Shown here: in pieces, positions 44,978 through 53,962 of the stretch
Layout of the letters: each line of letters begins with the position of its first letter
Numbering within the stretch: the stretch's first letter is position 1
Source of the DNA: Bacteroidales bacterium
GTDB taxonomy: Bacteria > Bacteroidota > Bacteroidia > Bacteroidales > P3
Direction: 5' to 3'
Assembly: GCA_024685285.1 (NCBI GenBank)
Contig: JAIKVZ010000009.1
Location: 23,220-87,219 of the forward strand
DNA length: 64,000 nt
Program-made: the position numbers and the translations under genes
The notes under the pieces: model-generated
What the model was told of the DNA's origin: nothing
What the model saw: the letters and a program-made list of their open reading frames with translations, nothing else
Databases searched by the model: none

Positions 44978-46537
44978 TTAGAGCGGCAGGTTGCAGTGCT
45001 TCTTGATAGGCAGGCTGTCTTTCTTGGTCGAGAGGGCCTGCAGGGCGCGGATAACGCGGAAGCGTGTGTTGCGCGGCTCAATGACATCGTCGATGTAGCC
45101 GTACTTGGCTGCGTTGTAGGGGTTGGCAAACTGGTCGTTGTACTCCTGCTCTTTCTTGGCGATGAAAGCGGCCTGCTCTTCGGGGTCGGTGATCTCTTTG
45201 ATTGCACGGCCATGCAGCACCTCGGTGGCTCCGCTTGCTCCCATAACGGCAATCTGGGCGGTGGGCCAAGCATAGTTGATGTCGCTACGCAGCTGTTTGC
45301 AGCTCATCACGATGTGGGCGCCGCCGTAGCTCTTGCGCAGGGTGACAGTTACTTTGGGCACCGTAGCCTCGCCAAAGGCATAAAGCATCTTGGCTCCATG
45401 GACAATGACACCGTTGTACTCCTGACCGGTACCAGGCAGGAAGCCAGGCACGTCGACCAGAGTGACGATAGGTATATTGAACGCGTCGCAGAAGCGGACA
45501 AAGCGGGCTCCTTTGCGCGAGGAGTTGCAGTCGAGCACACCGGCCATAACTTTGGGCTGGTTGGCCACCAGACCGATGCTCATGCCACCCATACGGGCAA
45601 AGCCGACCACGAGGTTGGCGGCGAAATGCTCATGCACCTCAAAGAACTTGCCGTCGTCGACAATGGCGGTGATGACATCCTTGACATCGTAGGCCTGGTT
45701 GGGATTCTCGGGGATGATGCTGTTGAGGGTATCTTCGAGACGGTCGATGGGGTCTTCGGTGGCCACATATGGAGCCTCTTCGAAGTTGTTGGAGGGTATG
45801 TAGCCCACCAATTCGCGAATCTTCTGAATGGTCTCCTCTTCGGTCTCACCCACAAAATGGGCGACGCCGCTCTTAGTGGCGTGAACCATTGCGCCTCCAA
45901 GTTTATCGACGGTGACATCCTCGCCGGTAACGGTCTTGACCACTTTGGGGCCGGTAAGGAACATATAGCTGTTCTCCTTACTCATGAATATGAAGTCGGT
46001 GAGAGCGGGGCTATATACGGCACCGCCGGCGCAGGGGCCGAAGATGGCGCTGATTTGGGGCACCACACCGCTGGCCAGGATGTTGCGCTCGAATATCTCC
46101 GAGTAGCCGGCCAGGGCGTTGCTGCCCTCCTGTATACGGGCACCGCCAGAGTCGTTGAGGCCTATCACGGGGGCTCCGACCTTCATGGCCTGGTCCATAA
46201 GTTTGCAAATCTTGAGGGCCATGGTCTCGCTCAGCGAACCGCCGAAAACGGTGAAGTCCTGTGCAAAGACATACACCAAGCGGCCTTCGATGGTGCCGTA
46301 GCCGGTAACCACGCCGTCGCCAAGGAACGACTGTTTCTGCATATCGAAGTTGACGCAGCGATGGGTTACGAACATATCGAACTCTTCAAACGAGCCCTCG
46401 TCGAGCAGCAGAGCTATACGCTCGCGTGCGGTGAACTTGCCTTGCTCGTGCTGTTTGGCGATGCGCTTGTCGCCACCGCCCTGTTTGGCCAAACTCCGCT
46501 TGTCAAGGAGTTCTTTGATTTTTTCTTCAAAAGCCAT
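44978..46537 (-). CDS. mmdA: Methylmalonyl-CoA decarboxylase alpha subunit (carboxyltransferase)
   Basis: A 519-residue crotonase-fold carboxyltransferase. It has the acyl-CoA binding loops of the family ([38 protein letters not shown]; the second-half [23 protein letters not shown]). It transfers the carboxyl group from (S)-methylmalonyl-CoA to the biotin of the carrier subunit. Propionyl-CoA carboxylase beta is nearly indistinguishable, but neighbours for the epimerase and Na+-pumping subunits support the decarboxylase role in propionate formation. Confidence 0.92.
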   Translation of the reverse strand: MAFEEKIKELLDKRSLAKQGGGDKRIAKQHEQGKFTARERIALLLDEGSFEEFDMFVTHRCVNFDMQKQSFLGDGVVTGYGTIEGRLVYVFAQDFTVFGGSLSETMALKICKLMDQAMKVGAPVIGLNDSGGARIQEGSNALAGYSEIFERNILASGVVPQISAIFGPCAGGAVYSPALTDFIFMSKENSYMFLTGPKVVKTVTGEDVTVDKLGGAMVHATKSGVAHFVGETEEETIQKIRELVGYIPSNNFEEAPYVATEDPIDRLEDTLNSIIPENPNQAYDVKDVITAIVDDGKFFEVHEHFAANLVVGFARMGGMSIGLVANQPKVMAGVLDCNSSRKGARFVRFCDAFNIPIVTLVDVPGFLPGTGQEYNGVIVHGAKMLYAFGEATVPKVTVTLRKSYGGAHIVMSCKQLRSDINYAWPTAQIAVMGASGATEVLHGRAIKEITDPEEQAAFIAKKEQEYNDQFANPYNAAKYGYIDDVIEPRNTRFRVIRALQALSTKKDSLPIKKHCNLPL

Positions 46538-46575
46538 ATCTGTTTATTGTTTGATTGCTTAATTGGTTGGGTTAA

Positions 46576-46983
46576 TTATTTGCAGCAGAATTCGGTGAGC
46601 ACGCCGAGGGTCGACTTGGGGTGCAGGAAGCCTATCTTGAGGCCTTCGGCGCCTGGACGCGACTGCTGGTCGATGAGGCGCACACCCTTGTCCTTGGCCT
46701 CGTTGAGGGCCTGGTCGGTGTTGTCCATGGCGAAGGCGATGTGGTGCATACCGCCCTTGCCGCCGTTTTTCTCGATGAAAGCCGCGATGGTGCTCTCCGG
46801 GCAAGTGGGCTCGAGGAGCTCGATTTTGACGTCGCCGCAACGGAAAAAGGCGGTCTTCACTTTCTGGTCTTTCACTTCTTCAATGGCGTAGCATTTGAGG
46901 CCCATAACCTCTTCCCAGTAGCGTATTGCCTCGTCGAGGTTGGTCACGGCTATGCCAATGTGTTCAATGTGTGATGGTGTCAT
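46576..46983 (-). CDS. mce: Methylmalonyl-CoA epimerase
   Basis: A 135-residue glyoxalase-fold enzyme interconverting the (R) and (S) forms of methylmalonyl-CoA. Metal ligands are visible in IEHIGIAV (His), GGMHHIAF (His) and at the C-terminal LLEP/VLTEF (Glu). It is the first gene of the operon, 38 bases upstream of mmdA, and supplies the epimer that the decarboxylase uses. Confidence 0.95.
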   Translation of the reverse strand: MTPSHIEHIGIAVTNLDEAIRYWEEVMGLKCYAIEEVKDQKVKTAFFRCGDVKIELLEPTCPESTIAAFIEKNGGKGGMHHIAFAMDNTDQALNEAKDKGVRLIDQQSRPGAEGLKIGFLHPKSTLGVLTEFCCK

Positions 46984-47070
46984 AGTTTTTTATATTTTAT
47001 ATTTATTTTATCATTGTTCTGCAACTCAATGCACTGGCTGTCAGCACAATTCGCATTGAGCGACAAAGTA

Positions 47071-47078
47071 CAAAGATA
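47071..47078 (-). promoter_or_regulatory. -7 box of the mce-mmd operon promoter
   Basis: On the minus strand TATCTTTG lies 88 bases before the mce ATG, the only good box upstream of this operon. Confidence 0.55.
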
Positions 47079-47129
47079 AGTAAAAAATCCGATATACGAA
47101 AAAAAATATCACAGTCTCGGCAATTTTAT

Positions 47130-47275
47130 TATAAAACACTGAAAACCAATATATTATATAAACACCACTTAACCAATTGTTTTTCAGGTTGTTAGATGGG
47201 TTAGGTTCGGGTTAAGGTCGGGTCAACATCGGGTCAAGGTCGGAAAGGTATGCCCGCCGTCCGAACAAAAGCCGA
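47130..47275 (+). repeat. Dispersed intergenic repeat, copy 6
   Basis: Core at about 47198-47243, plus orientation, with an extra CAACATCGGGTCAAGGTCGG unit, followed by CCGAACAAAAGCCGAACC. It lies between the rho 3' end and the mce promoter, the rest of that 356-base gap being AT-rich. Confidence 0.85.
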
Positions 47276-47278
47276 ACC

Positions 47279-47311
47279 GAGCCCCTGCCAGACCATACTC
47301 TGCAGGGGCTC
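47279..47311 (-). terminator. Hairpin terminator after rho
   Basis: GAGCCCCTGC and GCAGGGGCTC pair perfectly around a 13-base loop. In the minus direction it is followed by GGTTCGGCTTTTGTT, a weak T tract. Confidence 0.7.
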
Positions 47312-47339
47312 GATTATTGATATTCTGATAGTTACAGGT

Positions 47340-49286
47340 TTATTTATCCATTGTGAAGAGGAACTCTTCGTTGGTCTTGGTGCGTACCAGGTTGCGCTGC
47401 AGGAACTCCATGGCCTCGACGGGCGTCATGTCCACCAGCTGGTTGCGAAGCACCAATATGCGGTTGAGCGACGACTGCGGCACCAGCAGGTCATCGCGGC
47501 GGGTGCTCGATGCCACCAGGTCGATGGCGGGGAATATGCGCTTGTTGGAAAGTTTACGGTCGAGCTGCAGCTCCATGTTGCCAGTACCCTTGAACTCCTC
47601 GAAAATCACATCGTCCATCTTCGAGCCGGTTTCGGTGAGGGCTGTGGCTATGATGGTGAGCGAGCCGCCGCCCTCGATCTTGCGGGCTGCGCCGAAGAAA
47701 CGCTTGGGCTTCTGCAGGGCGTTGGCCTCGACGCCGCCGCTCAACACCTTGCCGCTGGCGGGCTGCACGGTGTTGTAGGCCCTGGCCAAACGGGTTATCG
47801 AGTCGAGTACAATCACCACGTCGTGGCCACACTCGGTGAGGCGTTTGGCCTTCTCAAGCACTATGTTGGCAATGCGCACGTGGCGCTCGGCGGGCTCGTC
47901 GAATGTCGAGGCTATAACCTCGGCCTTCACGCTGCGTTGCATATCGGTCACCTCCTCGGGACGCTCGTCGATGAGCAGAACCATGAGGTACACTTCGGGG
48001 TGGTTGTAGGCAATGGCGTTGGCCACCTCCTTGAGCAAGGTGGTTTTGCCGGTCTTGGGCTGCGACACGATGAGGCCGCGCTGTCCCTTGCCTATGGGGG
48101 CAAACATATCGATAATGCGGGTCGATACGGTCTCCTGCGGGTGGCCGGTGAGTTTGAACTTCTCCTGCGGGAAGAGCGGCGTCAACGACTCGAAAGGCAC
48201 ACGGTCTCTCACCTTCTCGGGCGGCAAACCATTGATTTCTATAACCTTGACAAGGGGGAAATACTTGTCGATCTCTTTAGGCGGACGTATTGAACCGCGT
48301 ATGGTGTCGCCAGTCTTGAGGCCGTAGGTGCGTATCTGTACGGGCGAGACGAACACGTCGTCGGGCGAGGAGAGGTAGTTGTAGTCGCTCGAGCGCAGAA
48401 AGCCGAAGCCGTCGGGACTCAGCTCCAGAACACCTTCGGTCTCTATCACGCCGTCGACGTCATAGAAATACTCTTTCTCCTTTTCCTTGTTCTCTTTAGG
48501 CTGCTTTGGCTGCTGACGATTGGGCTGCTGCTGTTGCTGACCTTTGGGGGCTTCGGTTGCGGCCTGTGGCTCGTGCTCAGGCTTGTGGGGCTGCTGATGG
48601 GGCTTCTCGACCGTGGCGGCTGGCTGCTCGTGGGCGGGCTCGGCCTCCTTTTTGGCGGGTTCCTGCGGTGTGGCATCGGGCTGTGCCTCTTCGGCCAGGG
48701 TCGACTGTGCGCTCTTGCGTGGACGGCCGCGTTTGCGGCTCTTCTTGGGCTGCTCTGTCGCGGCAGGTGCTACCTCTGTTGTCTCTGAGGCGGTCTCGGG
48801 CTGCACGACGGCGGCTTCCGGCTCGTGGATTTCCGGCATGGTATGCGGCTCATCGTGGGCAGGCTGGGGATCCTCGCGCATCATAAGGCGGCCGGTGGAG
48901 GTGAGCACCTCGGGCACCGTGGGTATCTCGGGCAAAGCCATATCGCTGATATTGATGTCCATGGCGGTAGGCTGCGGTTCCGGTTGGGACTGGACGGGCT
49001 CGGGGGCTGCGTGGTGGTTGCGGTTATGCAGGGCGGGGTTCTTGACGCTCGACTCGGCTATCACCATGGGTTTGAGCCTGGTGCGGCGGCCGCGCTGCTT
49101 GGCGGTGTCGGGTCCCTCCTTAGGCTGTGCCTCTTTGGGGGCGGGCGGGTTTACGGCCTGATGGTCAAGTATCTTGTATATAAGGTCTTGCGGTTCGAGC
49201 CTCGAAGCACGGGAAATACCCATCTCTTTGGCAATTTCAATCAACTTGATCTGAGCCATCTCAGACAGTTCTGCTTTGCTGTACAT
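47340..49286 (-). CDS. rho: Transcription termination factor Rho with long disordered insertion
   Basis: A 648-residue hexameric RNA helicase. Residues 1-45 form the N-terminal helical domain ([31 protein letters not shown]). Residues ~46-265 are a low-complexity insertion rich in Gln, Pro, Glu, Ala and Lys. The cold-shock RNA-binding domain follows ([19 protein letters not shown]), then Walker [11 protein letters not shown] (about 404-413) and [14 protein letters not shown]. Large insertions are known in Bacteroides Rho, where the disordered region has been linked to phase separation. It has its own promoter, divergent from gcvH. Confidence 0.95.
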   Translation of the reverse strand: MYSKAELSEMAQIKLIEIAKEMGISRASRLEPQDLIYKILDHQAVNPPAPKEAQPKEGPDTAKQRGRRTRLKPMVIAESSVKNPALHNRNHHAAPEPVQSQPEPQPTAMDINISDMALPEIPTVPEVLTSTGRLMMREDPQPAHDEPHTMPEIHEPEAAVVQPETASETTEVAPAATEQPKKSRKRGRPRKSAQSTLAEEAQPDATPQEPAKKEAEPAHEQPAATVEKPHQQPHKPEHEPQAATEAPKGQQQQQPNRQQPKQPKENKEKEKEYFYDVDGVIETEGVLELSPDGFGFLRSSDYNYLSSPDDVFVSPVQIRTYGLKTGDTIRGSIRPPKEIDKYFPLVKVIEINGLPPEKVRDRVPFESLTPLFPQEKFKLTGHPQETVSTRIIDMFAPIGKGQRGLIVSQPKTGKTTLLKEVANAIAYNHPEVYLMVLLIDERPEEVTDMQRSVKAEVIASTFDEPAERHVRIANIVLEKAKRLTECGHDVVIVLDSITRLARAYNTVQPASGKVLSGGVEANALQKPKRFFGAARKIEGGGSLTIIATALTETGSKMDDVIFEEFKGTGNMELQLDRKLSNKRIFPAIDLVASSTRRDDLLVPQSSLNRILVLRNQLVDMTPVEAMEFLQRNLVRTKTNEEFLFTMDK

Positions 49287-49433
49287 TATAGTTGTGTCAA
49301 AAAGTTAGTGTTCAAAAAATATTTTTACACTTGCCGGGCGTTGGCCGGCCATGGTCGAAATGAAAGATATAAGAATTTCAGTATTAGCCTATTGCGAGAC
49401 AATTGGGCTCAAATTCCGTCTCATTTGGACAGT

Positions 49434-49464
49434 GCAAAAGTATATTTTTTTTTCGACATACAAA
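49434..49464 (-). promoter_or_regulatory. rho promoter
   Basis: On the minus strand TTTG (49464-49461) and TACTTTTGC (49442-49434) lie 18 bases apart. The leader to the rho ATG is about 145 bases. The promoter is back to back with that of gcvH. Confidence 0.65.
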
Positions 49465-49471
49465 AAAAAAT

Positions 49472-49503
49472 TTTGCATATCACGTCAAAATGTGTAACTT
49501 TGC
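49472..49503 (+). promoter_or_regulatory. gcvH promoter
   Basis: TTTG at 49472-49475 and TAACTTTGC at 49495-49503 with a 19-base spacer, 45 bases before the ATG. Confidence 0.75.
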
Positions 49504-49548
49504 AGAAGAATTAAAAACGAAAATCAAACATTTAAACAGCTCATTATC

Positions 49549-49926
49549 ATGAACATTCCCCAGAATTTGAAGTACACCCAGGACGACGAATGGGTACGCG
49601 CCGAAGGCGAATTTGCCTATGTAGGTCTCACCGACTATGCCCAGCACGAGCTCGGCGACATAGTCTTTGTCGACGTCAACTGCGAAGGCGAGACCCTCGA
49701 AGCCGGCGAAGAGTTCGGTTCGGTCGAGGCCGTCAAGACCGTTGCCCCGCTGCTCATGCCCGTCAACGGCGAGGTTGTTGAGTTCAACGCCGCCCTCGAA
49801 GACGCCTCTTCTATCAACAACGACCCCTACGGTGCCGGTTGGGTTATCAAAATCAAACCCGCCAACATGGCCGACATCGACGCCCTGCTCGACGCTGCCG
49901 CCTACACCGCCAAAATCGGTGCCTAA
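49549..49926 (+). CDS. gcvH: Glycine cleavage system H protein
   Basis: A 125-residue lipoyl carrier. The lipoylated Lys63 lies in [19 protein letters not shown], and the N-terminal [24 protein letters not shown] and C-terminal [12 protein letters not shown] segments are standard. It moves the aminomethyl group between the P, T and L proteins. The P and T genes are not adjacent here, so the gene is monocistronic with its own promoter and terminator. Confidence 0.96.
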   Translation: MNIPQNLKYTQDDEWVRAEGEFAYVGLTDYAQHELGDIVFVDVNCEGETLEAGEEFGSVEAVKTVAPLLMPVNGEVVEFNAALEDASSINNDPYGAGWVIKIKPANMADIDALLDAAAYTAKIGA

Positions 49927-49944
49927 CGCAACCGCAGCACAAGC

Positions 49945-49984
49945 CTAATAAGAGCCGCCCTATTGAGCGGCTCTTATTATATTT
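49945..49984 (+). terminator. Intrinsic terminator of gcvH
   Basis: TAATAAGAGCCGC and GCGGCTCTTATTA form a long stem with a short loop, followed by TATATTTT. It could also stop minus-strand transcription. Confidence 0.85.
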
Positions 49985-49990
49985 TCCATA

Positions 49991-50083
49991 CTACTTGAGT
50001 GCCTTCACTTTCGTGGCATAACCTCTCCAGGATGATTGTCGTGTTCTATTGATATCTGGCTTCCAATAAAAAAATCTGTTCAT
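49991..50083 (-). CDS. Possible 30-residue basic protein or small RNA gene
   Basis: The frame starts MNRFFYWKPDINRTRQSSW and ends RGYATKVKALK. It is basic and aromatic, and too short to judge by homology. In its favour, a TATTTTTGC box lies on the same strand about 77 bases upstream (50160-50168), and the symmetric gcvH terminator lies just downstream. The same stretch could equally be a ~200-nt non-coding RNA. It is otherwise an unexplained gap. Confidence 0.3.
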   Translation of the reverse strand: MNRFFYWKPDINRTRQSSWRGYATKVKALK

Positions 50084-50159
50084 ATTGCAATGCCCGTCCG
50101 CATTACATCGTCGTACAACGGTGATGGGTGCTTGTCTTCAAGCAGGACCGGTTCAAGTT

Positions 50160-50168
50160 GCAAAAATA
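50160..50168 (-). promoter_or_regulatory. -7-like box facing the 49991 frame
   Basis: On the minus strand TATTTTTGC, without a clear -33 box. Confidence 0.35.
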
Positions 50169-50189
50169 CGAACTTTTTTCGATATAGCA

Positions 50190-50231
50190 AAATAAAAAAA
50201 AATGAGCCGCCATGTGCAAGACGGCTCATTT
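50190..50231 (-). terminator. Intrinsic terminator of the GLUG lipoprotein gene
   Basis: AATGAGCCG and CGGCTCATT pair over a 12-base loop; in the minus direction TTTTTTTT follows. Confidence 0.9.
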
Positions 50232-50249
50232 CATACATTGGTTCCGGGT

Positions 50250-52085
50250 TCAATGGGTTGAGGGGTTGCCGGTTGTGCCACCTGGAGCCGAGAGCGTCAC
50301 AGACGAGGTGCTACCGGTGTAGCTGTAATCGGACTGGCTGGGACGGCTGGCATAGCCCAGCAGGGCACCAGCACGGTTCGAGGCGTGCGAGGTTGTGATG
50401 GTAATGGATCCTTCGGCGTTGCAGTTGGTGAAGGCTGTTGGGCGTGCACTGGTACCCGCCAGTCCGCCAGCGACCACCTGACTGCTTATTCCGGCGAGGG
50501 TCATGGTGCCGCTCCATTGGCTGCTGCTTATCTCTGACGTGCCTGTACCGCTTAGGGCGTTCATATTGCCGACCAAACCACCCACATTGACACAACCTGT
50601 GAGTGTGGCATCGACGGCGGTGGTACAATTGGCTATTGCTAAGCTGTATCCTGCTGCAGAGCCCACTATGCCACCGAAATATCCACCATATTCACTTGAA
50701 GAGAGTGTAAGGTCAGCCTCGATACTGCAATTGCTTATGTCGGCGCTGCCCGTAAGTGTGGCAACAATACCGCCAACCTTGATATTGCGTACACTCGGTG
50801 CACTGATTTCGAGACCGGTGATGTGGCAGTTGGCAACAGTAACGCCCGTGGCTGTGGCAGACAGGCCGCCAATGTTGGGTGAACCAGTCGATGTTGTTGC
50901 GAGACTGAGACCGTTAAAAGTGATGTCGCTCACGCTGGAGCCGCTGGTCAGCTGGCCATAAAGGCCCAGTGGCGAAGTGCCGCTGACACTGATATTGCTC
51001 ACCGTATGGCCGTCGCCGTCGAGGGTGCCGGAAAACGAAGTCATCACGCCAATTGGGAGCCCCTCCATATCTATGTCGGCATCAAGGCGGTAGTTGGCCG
51101 ATGTGTATACTGTGCTGCCATCTATTCCCACATTATTAATCACACCACTATTTATCAGAGCATCTGCCATGATGGCAAAATCCTGTGGTGTTTTGATGAT
51201 ATATGGGTCGGCCGGTTTGCCAGTGCCTTCGAAAAGGTTGGCCTTGGTGATGTCGCCTCCCTCGGCGTTTGTTATCTCTACAGGCAGGTATCCGACCACT
51301 CCGGCGGACAACGCACCACCAGCACTCTGTGTACGCGAATAGGTAAAACGCGCGCCGCGCTCTCGAGCAGACACAGTGACGGTGAAGTGGTTGTCGGCAC
51401 CCACGGCAGGCACTGGCAACGTTACGGTGGCCGACGAGCCCGAGGTTATGTCAAGCCGTTGGCGGTCCATGACCAATGCTACTGTGCGGTCGGCCTCGGA
51501 GGTGGCTGTTACGGGATTAATACTGCCAAGGTTGTCGAAATTAACCAATGTGTCACCGCTCAGGCGGTAGTGGTCGCTTAGCACTGTCACGCGGTCCACC
51601 GTCATAGTGCGTGCGGAGGTGTTGCTTATGGTTATGCAGAGGGCTCCAGTGAGGTGGCGCAGGGTTATCGGGCCTGTCGCGTCGTTGGCCGCCATAGGGG
51701 TCTCCAACTGTTGACGGCCGGCTGAAATAGCATAATGATATTCGGAAGGCAACACAATGTCGGTCGTGGTAGTGAGTGAAGCCTGCTTAGTGAGGCTCGC
51801 GGGATACAAAGCCCGATAGCGTGCCGCCGACGGCACATCATCAATGTAGGCCCGACCTCCTTCGACCGTAACTGCGGCGACGGTGCTGTTCACAAGCAGC
51901 TCTTCGCCGCCTACCCAGTCAAGGTTGGCACCGTCGGTAGCCACCTTGTGGTGTGAGGCTCCTGTAAATGGCGTGGTACGCACCTCGAGGCGATGGCTGT
52001 CGGCATCGGGTCCGCATCCACAGAACAAGGTACAAAGTGCCGCAACCAACATACTCAGCATAATATATTTGTATTTCATATTCAT
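50250..52085 (-). CDS. Surface lipoprotein with fimbrillin-like N-terminus and GLUG repeats
   Basis: A 611-residue protein with a lipoprotein signal (YKYIMLSMLVAALCTLFCGC; lipidated Cys22 or Cys24). Residues ~30-280 resemble the fimbrillin-like domains of Bacteroidales surface lipoproteins (RYRALYPASL; ITLRHLTGALCITISN). Residues ~295-600 are a right-handed beta-helix-like series of GLUG-type repeats (FSGTLDGDGHTVSNISV, VGGIVATLTGSADISNCSI, VGGLVGNMNAL, AGGLAGTS). An adhesive or fimbrial-tip function is inferred. It is monocistronic, between its own promoter and terminator. Confidence 0.8.
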   Translation of the reverse strand: MNMKYKYIMLSMLVAALCTLFCGCGPDADSHRLEVRTTPFTGASHHKVATDGANLDWVGGEELLVNSTVAAVTVEGGRAYIDDVPSAARYRALYPASLTKQASLTTTTDIVLPSEYHYAISAGRQQLETPMAANDATGPITLRHLTGALCITISNTSARTMTVDRVTVLSDHYRLSGDTLVNFDNLGSINPVTATSEADRTVALVMDRQRLDITSGSSATVTLPVPAVGADNHFTVTVSARERGARFTYSRTQSAGGALSAGVVGYLPVEITNAEGGDITKANLFEGTGKPADPYIIKTPQDFAIMADALINSGVINNVGIDGSTVYTSANYRLDADIDMEGLPIGVMTSFSGTLDGDGHTVSNISVSGTSPLGLYGQLTSGSSVSDITFNGLSLATTSTGSPNIGGLSATATGVTVANCHITGLEISAPSVRNIKVGGIVATLTGSADISNCSIEADLTLSSSEYGGYFGGIVGSAAGYSLAIANCTTAVDATLTGCVNVGGLVGNMNALSGTGTSEISSSQWSGTMTLAGISSQVVAGGLAGTSARPTAFTNCNAEGSITITTSHASNRAGALLGYASRPSQSDYSYTGSTSSVTLSAPGGTTGNPSTH

Positions 52086-52106
52086 ATTATATTATTATTT
52101 CGGGGT

Positions 52107-52115
52107 GCAAAGATA
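52107..52115 (-). promoter_or_regulatory. -7 box of the GLUG lipoprotein promoter
   Basis: On the minus strand TATCTTTGC, 22 bases before the first ATG. Confidence 0.55.
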
Positions 52116-52167
52116 CACAAAAAAAGTGAAACAGGACGATTTATTTTTTTAAATTACAAAAAACAAG

Positions 52168-52197
52168 CCGCCCGGCATTTACTGTCGGGCGGCCTTA
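52168..52197 (-). terminator. Intrinsic terminator of ilvE
   Basis: GCCGCCCGGCA and TCGGGCGGC pair with one bulge and a short loop; in the minus direction TTGTTTTTTG follows. Confidence 0.88.
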
Positions 52198-52224
52198 TCG
52201 TTGATTGTTCAACTATCAAGGCGG

Positions 52225-53238
52225 TTAGTCCATGATGGTGTTCCAATTGTGCTTGTCTTCGGCCTCGCCAAGCTGTATGGCACGGAGGGCGTTGTAGAGC
52301 TTGGTGCTGTAAGGACCGGGCTCCTTGCCAAAGACATAGCTCTTGCCTGTCTCGGGGTCGTCAAGGCGCTCGATGGGGCTGATGACGGCGGCGGTACCGC
52401 AAGCACCGGCCTCCTGGAAGGAAGCGAGTTCCTCGACGTCGATGGGACGACGCTCGACCTTCATACCCATATCCTCGGCAAGCTGCATGAGGCTTTTATT
52501 GGTGATAGAAGGCAGGATAGAAGTGCTCTTCGGGGTAAAGTATGCACCGTCTTTTATGACGAAGAAGTTGGCAGCACCAGCCTCGTCGACATATTTTTTC
52601 TCCTTGGCATCAAGGTAGAACTCGCAGGCATACTGACCGCCGTGGCAAGCCTCGACGTGGGCTTTCAAAGAAGCAGCGTAGTTGCCGCCAACCTTGTAAA
52701 TACCAGTACCGAGAGGAGCGGAACGGTCGTACTTGCGGGTGATGACATAGGGATTGGCTTTGAAACCGCCCTTGAAGTATGGTCCAACGGGAGTTACGAA
52801 GATAACGAACAGGTACTCGTCGGCGGGTTTTACACCAACGGTGATGCCGGTACCGATGAGAAGTGGACGCAGATAGAGGCTGGCACCTGTGCCGTAAGGC
52901 GGAATGAAGCGCTCATTGAGTTTGATAACCTTTTTGCACATCTCGACAAACTTCTCTGTAGACAGCTCAGGCATCATAATGCCACGGCAAGTACTTTGCA
53001 GACGCTCGGCGTTGGCTTCGGGACGGAAGATACGTATTTTACCGTCTTTGCAGCGATAGGCTTTGAGACCCTCGAAAGCTTCCTGGCCGTAATGAAGGCT
53101 CGATGCAGCCATGTGAATTTCGATGTGCTCGGAGCTCGAAACCTCAATTTCGCCCCATTCACCGTTGCGATAGTAGCAACGCACGTTGTAATCCGTTTTT
53201 ACGTAACCAAACGGGAGGTTTTGCCAATCTATATTCAT
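52225..53238 (-). CDS. ilvE: Branched-chain amino acid aminotransferase
   Basis: A 337-residue fold-type IV PLP enzyme that interconverts branched-chain amino acids and 2-oxo acids. ASSLHYGQEAFEGLKAYR is the N-terminal signature, and KVGGNYAASLKAHVEA contains the PLP-region Lys/Asn-Tyr. VDEAGAANFFVI, with the cofactor-binding Glu, and GTAAVISPIERL are also present. Length matches BCAT2-type enzymes. The gene is monocistronic. Confidence 0.94.
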   Translation of the reverse strand: MNIDWQNLPFGYVKTDYNVRCYYRNGEWGEIEVSSSEHIEIHMAASSLHYGQEAFEGLKAYRCKDGKIRIFRPEANAERLQSTCRGIMMPELSTEKFVEMCKKVIKLNERFIPPYGTGASLYLRPLLIGTGITVGVKPADEYLFVIFVTPVGPYFKGGFKANPYVITRKYDRSAPLGTGIYKVGGNYAASLKAHVEACHGGQYACEFYLDAKEKKYVDEAGAANFFVIKDGAYFTPKSTSILPSITNKSLMQLAEDMGMKVERRPIDVEELASFQEAGACGTAAVISPIERLDDPETGKSYVFGKEPGPYSTKLYNALRAIQLGEAEDKHNWNTIMD

Positions 53239-53282
53239 GATTCAGTGTTTTTTAAGTGATTACTTGTTTAAATTAACGTTTA

Positions 53283-53291
53283 GCAAAGATA
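53283..53291 (-). promoter_or_regulatory. -7 box of the ilvE promoter
   Basis: On the minus strand TATCTTTGC, 45 bases before the ATG. Confidence 0.55.
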
Positions 53292-53321
53292 CGCAAAAAA
53301 TATTAACGTTTGAAAAAAAAT

Positions 53322-53353
53322 TTTGCCATATAAAAAAAAAGTAGTAATTTTGC
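53322..53353 (+). promoter_or_regulatory. Promoter of tRNA(CAT)
   Basis: TTTG at 53322-53325 and TAATTTTGC at 53345-53353, 19 bases apart; the tRNA begins 24 bases downstream. Confidence 0.75.
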
Positions 53354-53376
53354 CGCCGATTTCGCGAGAGAAATCT

Positions 53377-53450
53377 GGCCCCTTAGCTCAGTTGGTTAGA
53401 GCAGCTGACTCATAATCAGCGGGTCCTTGGTTCGAGCCCGAGAGGGGCCA
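53377..53450 (+). tRNA. tRNA with CAT anticodon (elongator Met or lysidine-type Ile2)
   Basis: The acceptor arms GGCCCCT/AGGGGCC pair fully. The anticodon stem is GCTGA/TCAGC with loop CTCATAA (anticodon CAT), and the T-arm is CTTGG TTCGAGC CCGAG. CCA is not encoded. It is not an initiator, since the first acceptor pair is a normal G-C. The acceptor and D-arm start resemble E. coli tRNA-Ile2 more than its elongator tRNA-Met, so the identity is left open. Confidence 0.9.
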
Positions 53451-53456
53451 CAGGGA

Positions 53457-53519
53457 AATGAAAATTGAAAATTGAAATCCGCACACCAAATAGTTTTCAA
53501 TTTTCAATTTTCTTTTTCA
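53457..53519 (+). terminator. AT-rich hairpin after tRNA(CAT)
   Basis: GAAAATTGAAAATTGAAA and TTTTCAATTTTCAATTTTC form a long AT stem around a 15-base loop, followed by TTTTTC. It probably ends the tRNA transcript. The GAAAATT unit is itself repeated. Confidence 0.65.
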
Positions 53520-53530
53520 TAATAACGGTC

Positions 53531-53953
53531 ATGGGACGAATAATGGCTATAGACTACGGCGTGCGTCGCACGGGGCTGGCGGTAACCGACCCTGAGCGTA
53601 TTATTGCCGGCAGCTTAGCCACCGTTGAGACCCAAAAACTGATGGACTACCTCAAAGACTACTTTGACCGCGAAGTTGTTGACACCATTGTAGTTGGCGA
53701 AGCCAAACACATGGACAACACACCATCAGAGTCGATGCAATATATAGAGCCTTTCGTCAAACAACTGGCCAAAATCTTCCCCGACAAGCAGATTGCACGC
53801 ATTGACGAGCGATTCACATCGAAAATAGCTTTCCAAACCATGATTGACGGCGGTTTGGGTAGAAAAAAACGCAGCAACAAAGCATTGATTGACTCTATAA
53901 GCGCCACATTGATATTACAAAACTATATGCAGTTAACTGCAAACAACAATTAA
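53531..53953 (+). CDS. ruvX: YqgF/RuvX family putative pre-rRNA and Holliday junction nuclease
   Basis: A 140-residue RNase H-fold protein. RIMAIDYGVRRTGLAVTDP carries the first catalytic Asp; VVGEAKHMDN, RIDERFTSKIA and the C-terminal KALIDSISATLILQNYM complete the family pattern. ATG at 53531 is chosen because the preceding in-frame ATG (53465) lies in the hairpin after the tRNA. The family processes 16S rRNA 5' ends. It is the first gene of a plus-strand run with def. Confidence 0.92.
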   Translation: MGRIMAIDYGVRRTGLAVTDPERIIAGSLATVETQKLMDYLKDYFDREVVDTIVVGEAKHMDNTPSESMQYIEPFVKQLAKIFPDKQIARIDERFTSKIAFQTMIDGGLGRKKRSNKALIDSISATLILQNYMQLTANNN

Positions 53954-53962
53954 TAAGCAATT

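Noticed and set aside
44954..46891. A 645-codon open frame on the plus strand opposite mmdA and mce
   Set aside because: It is antisense to two clearly recognised genes and its translation has no recognisable domain. Long antisense frames are expected from the strong third-position C/G bias of this genome.
50036..50398. A 120-codon plus-strand frame across the GLUG gene terminator
   Set aside because: It runs through the terminator hairpin and into the antisense of the GLUG lipoprotein gene; no promoter.
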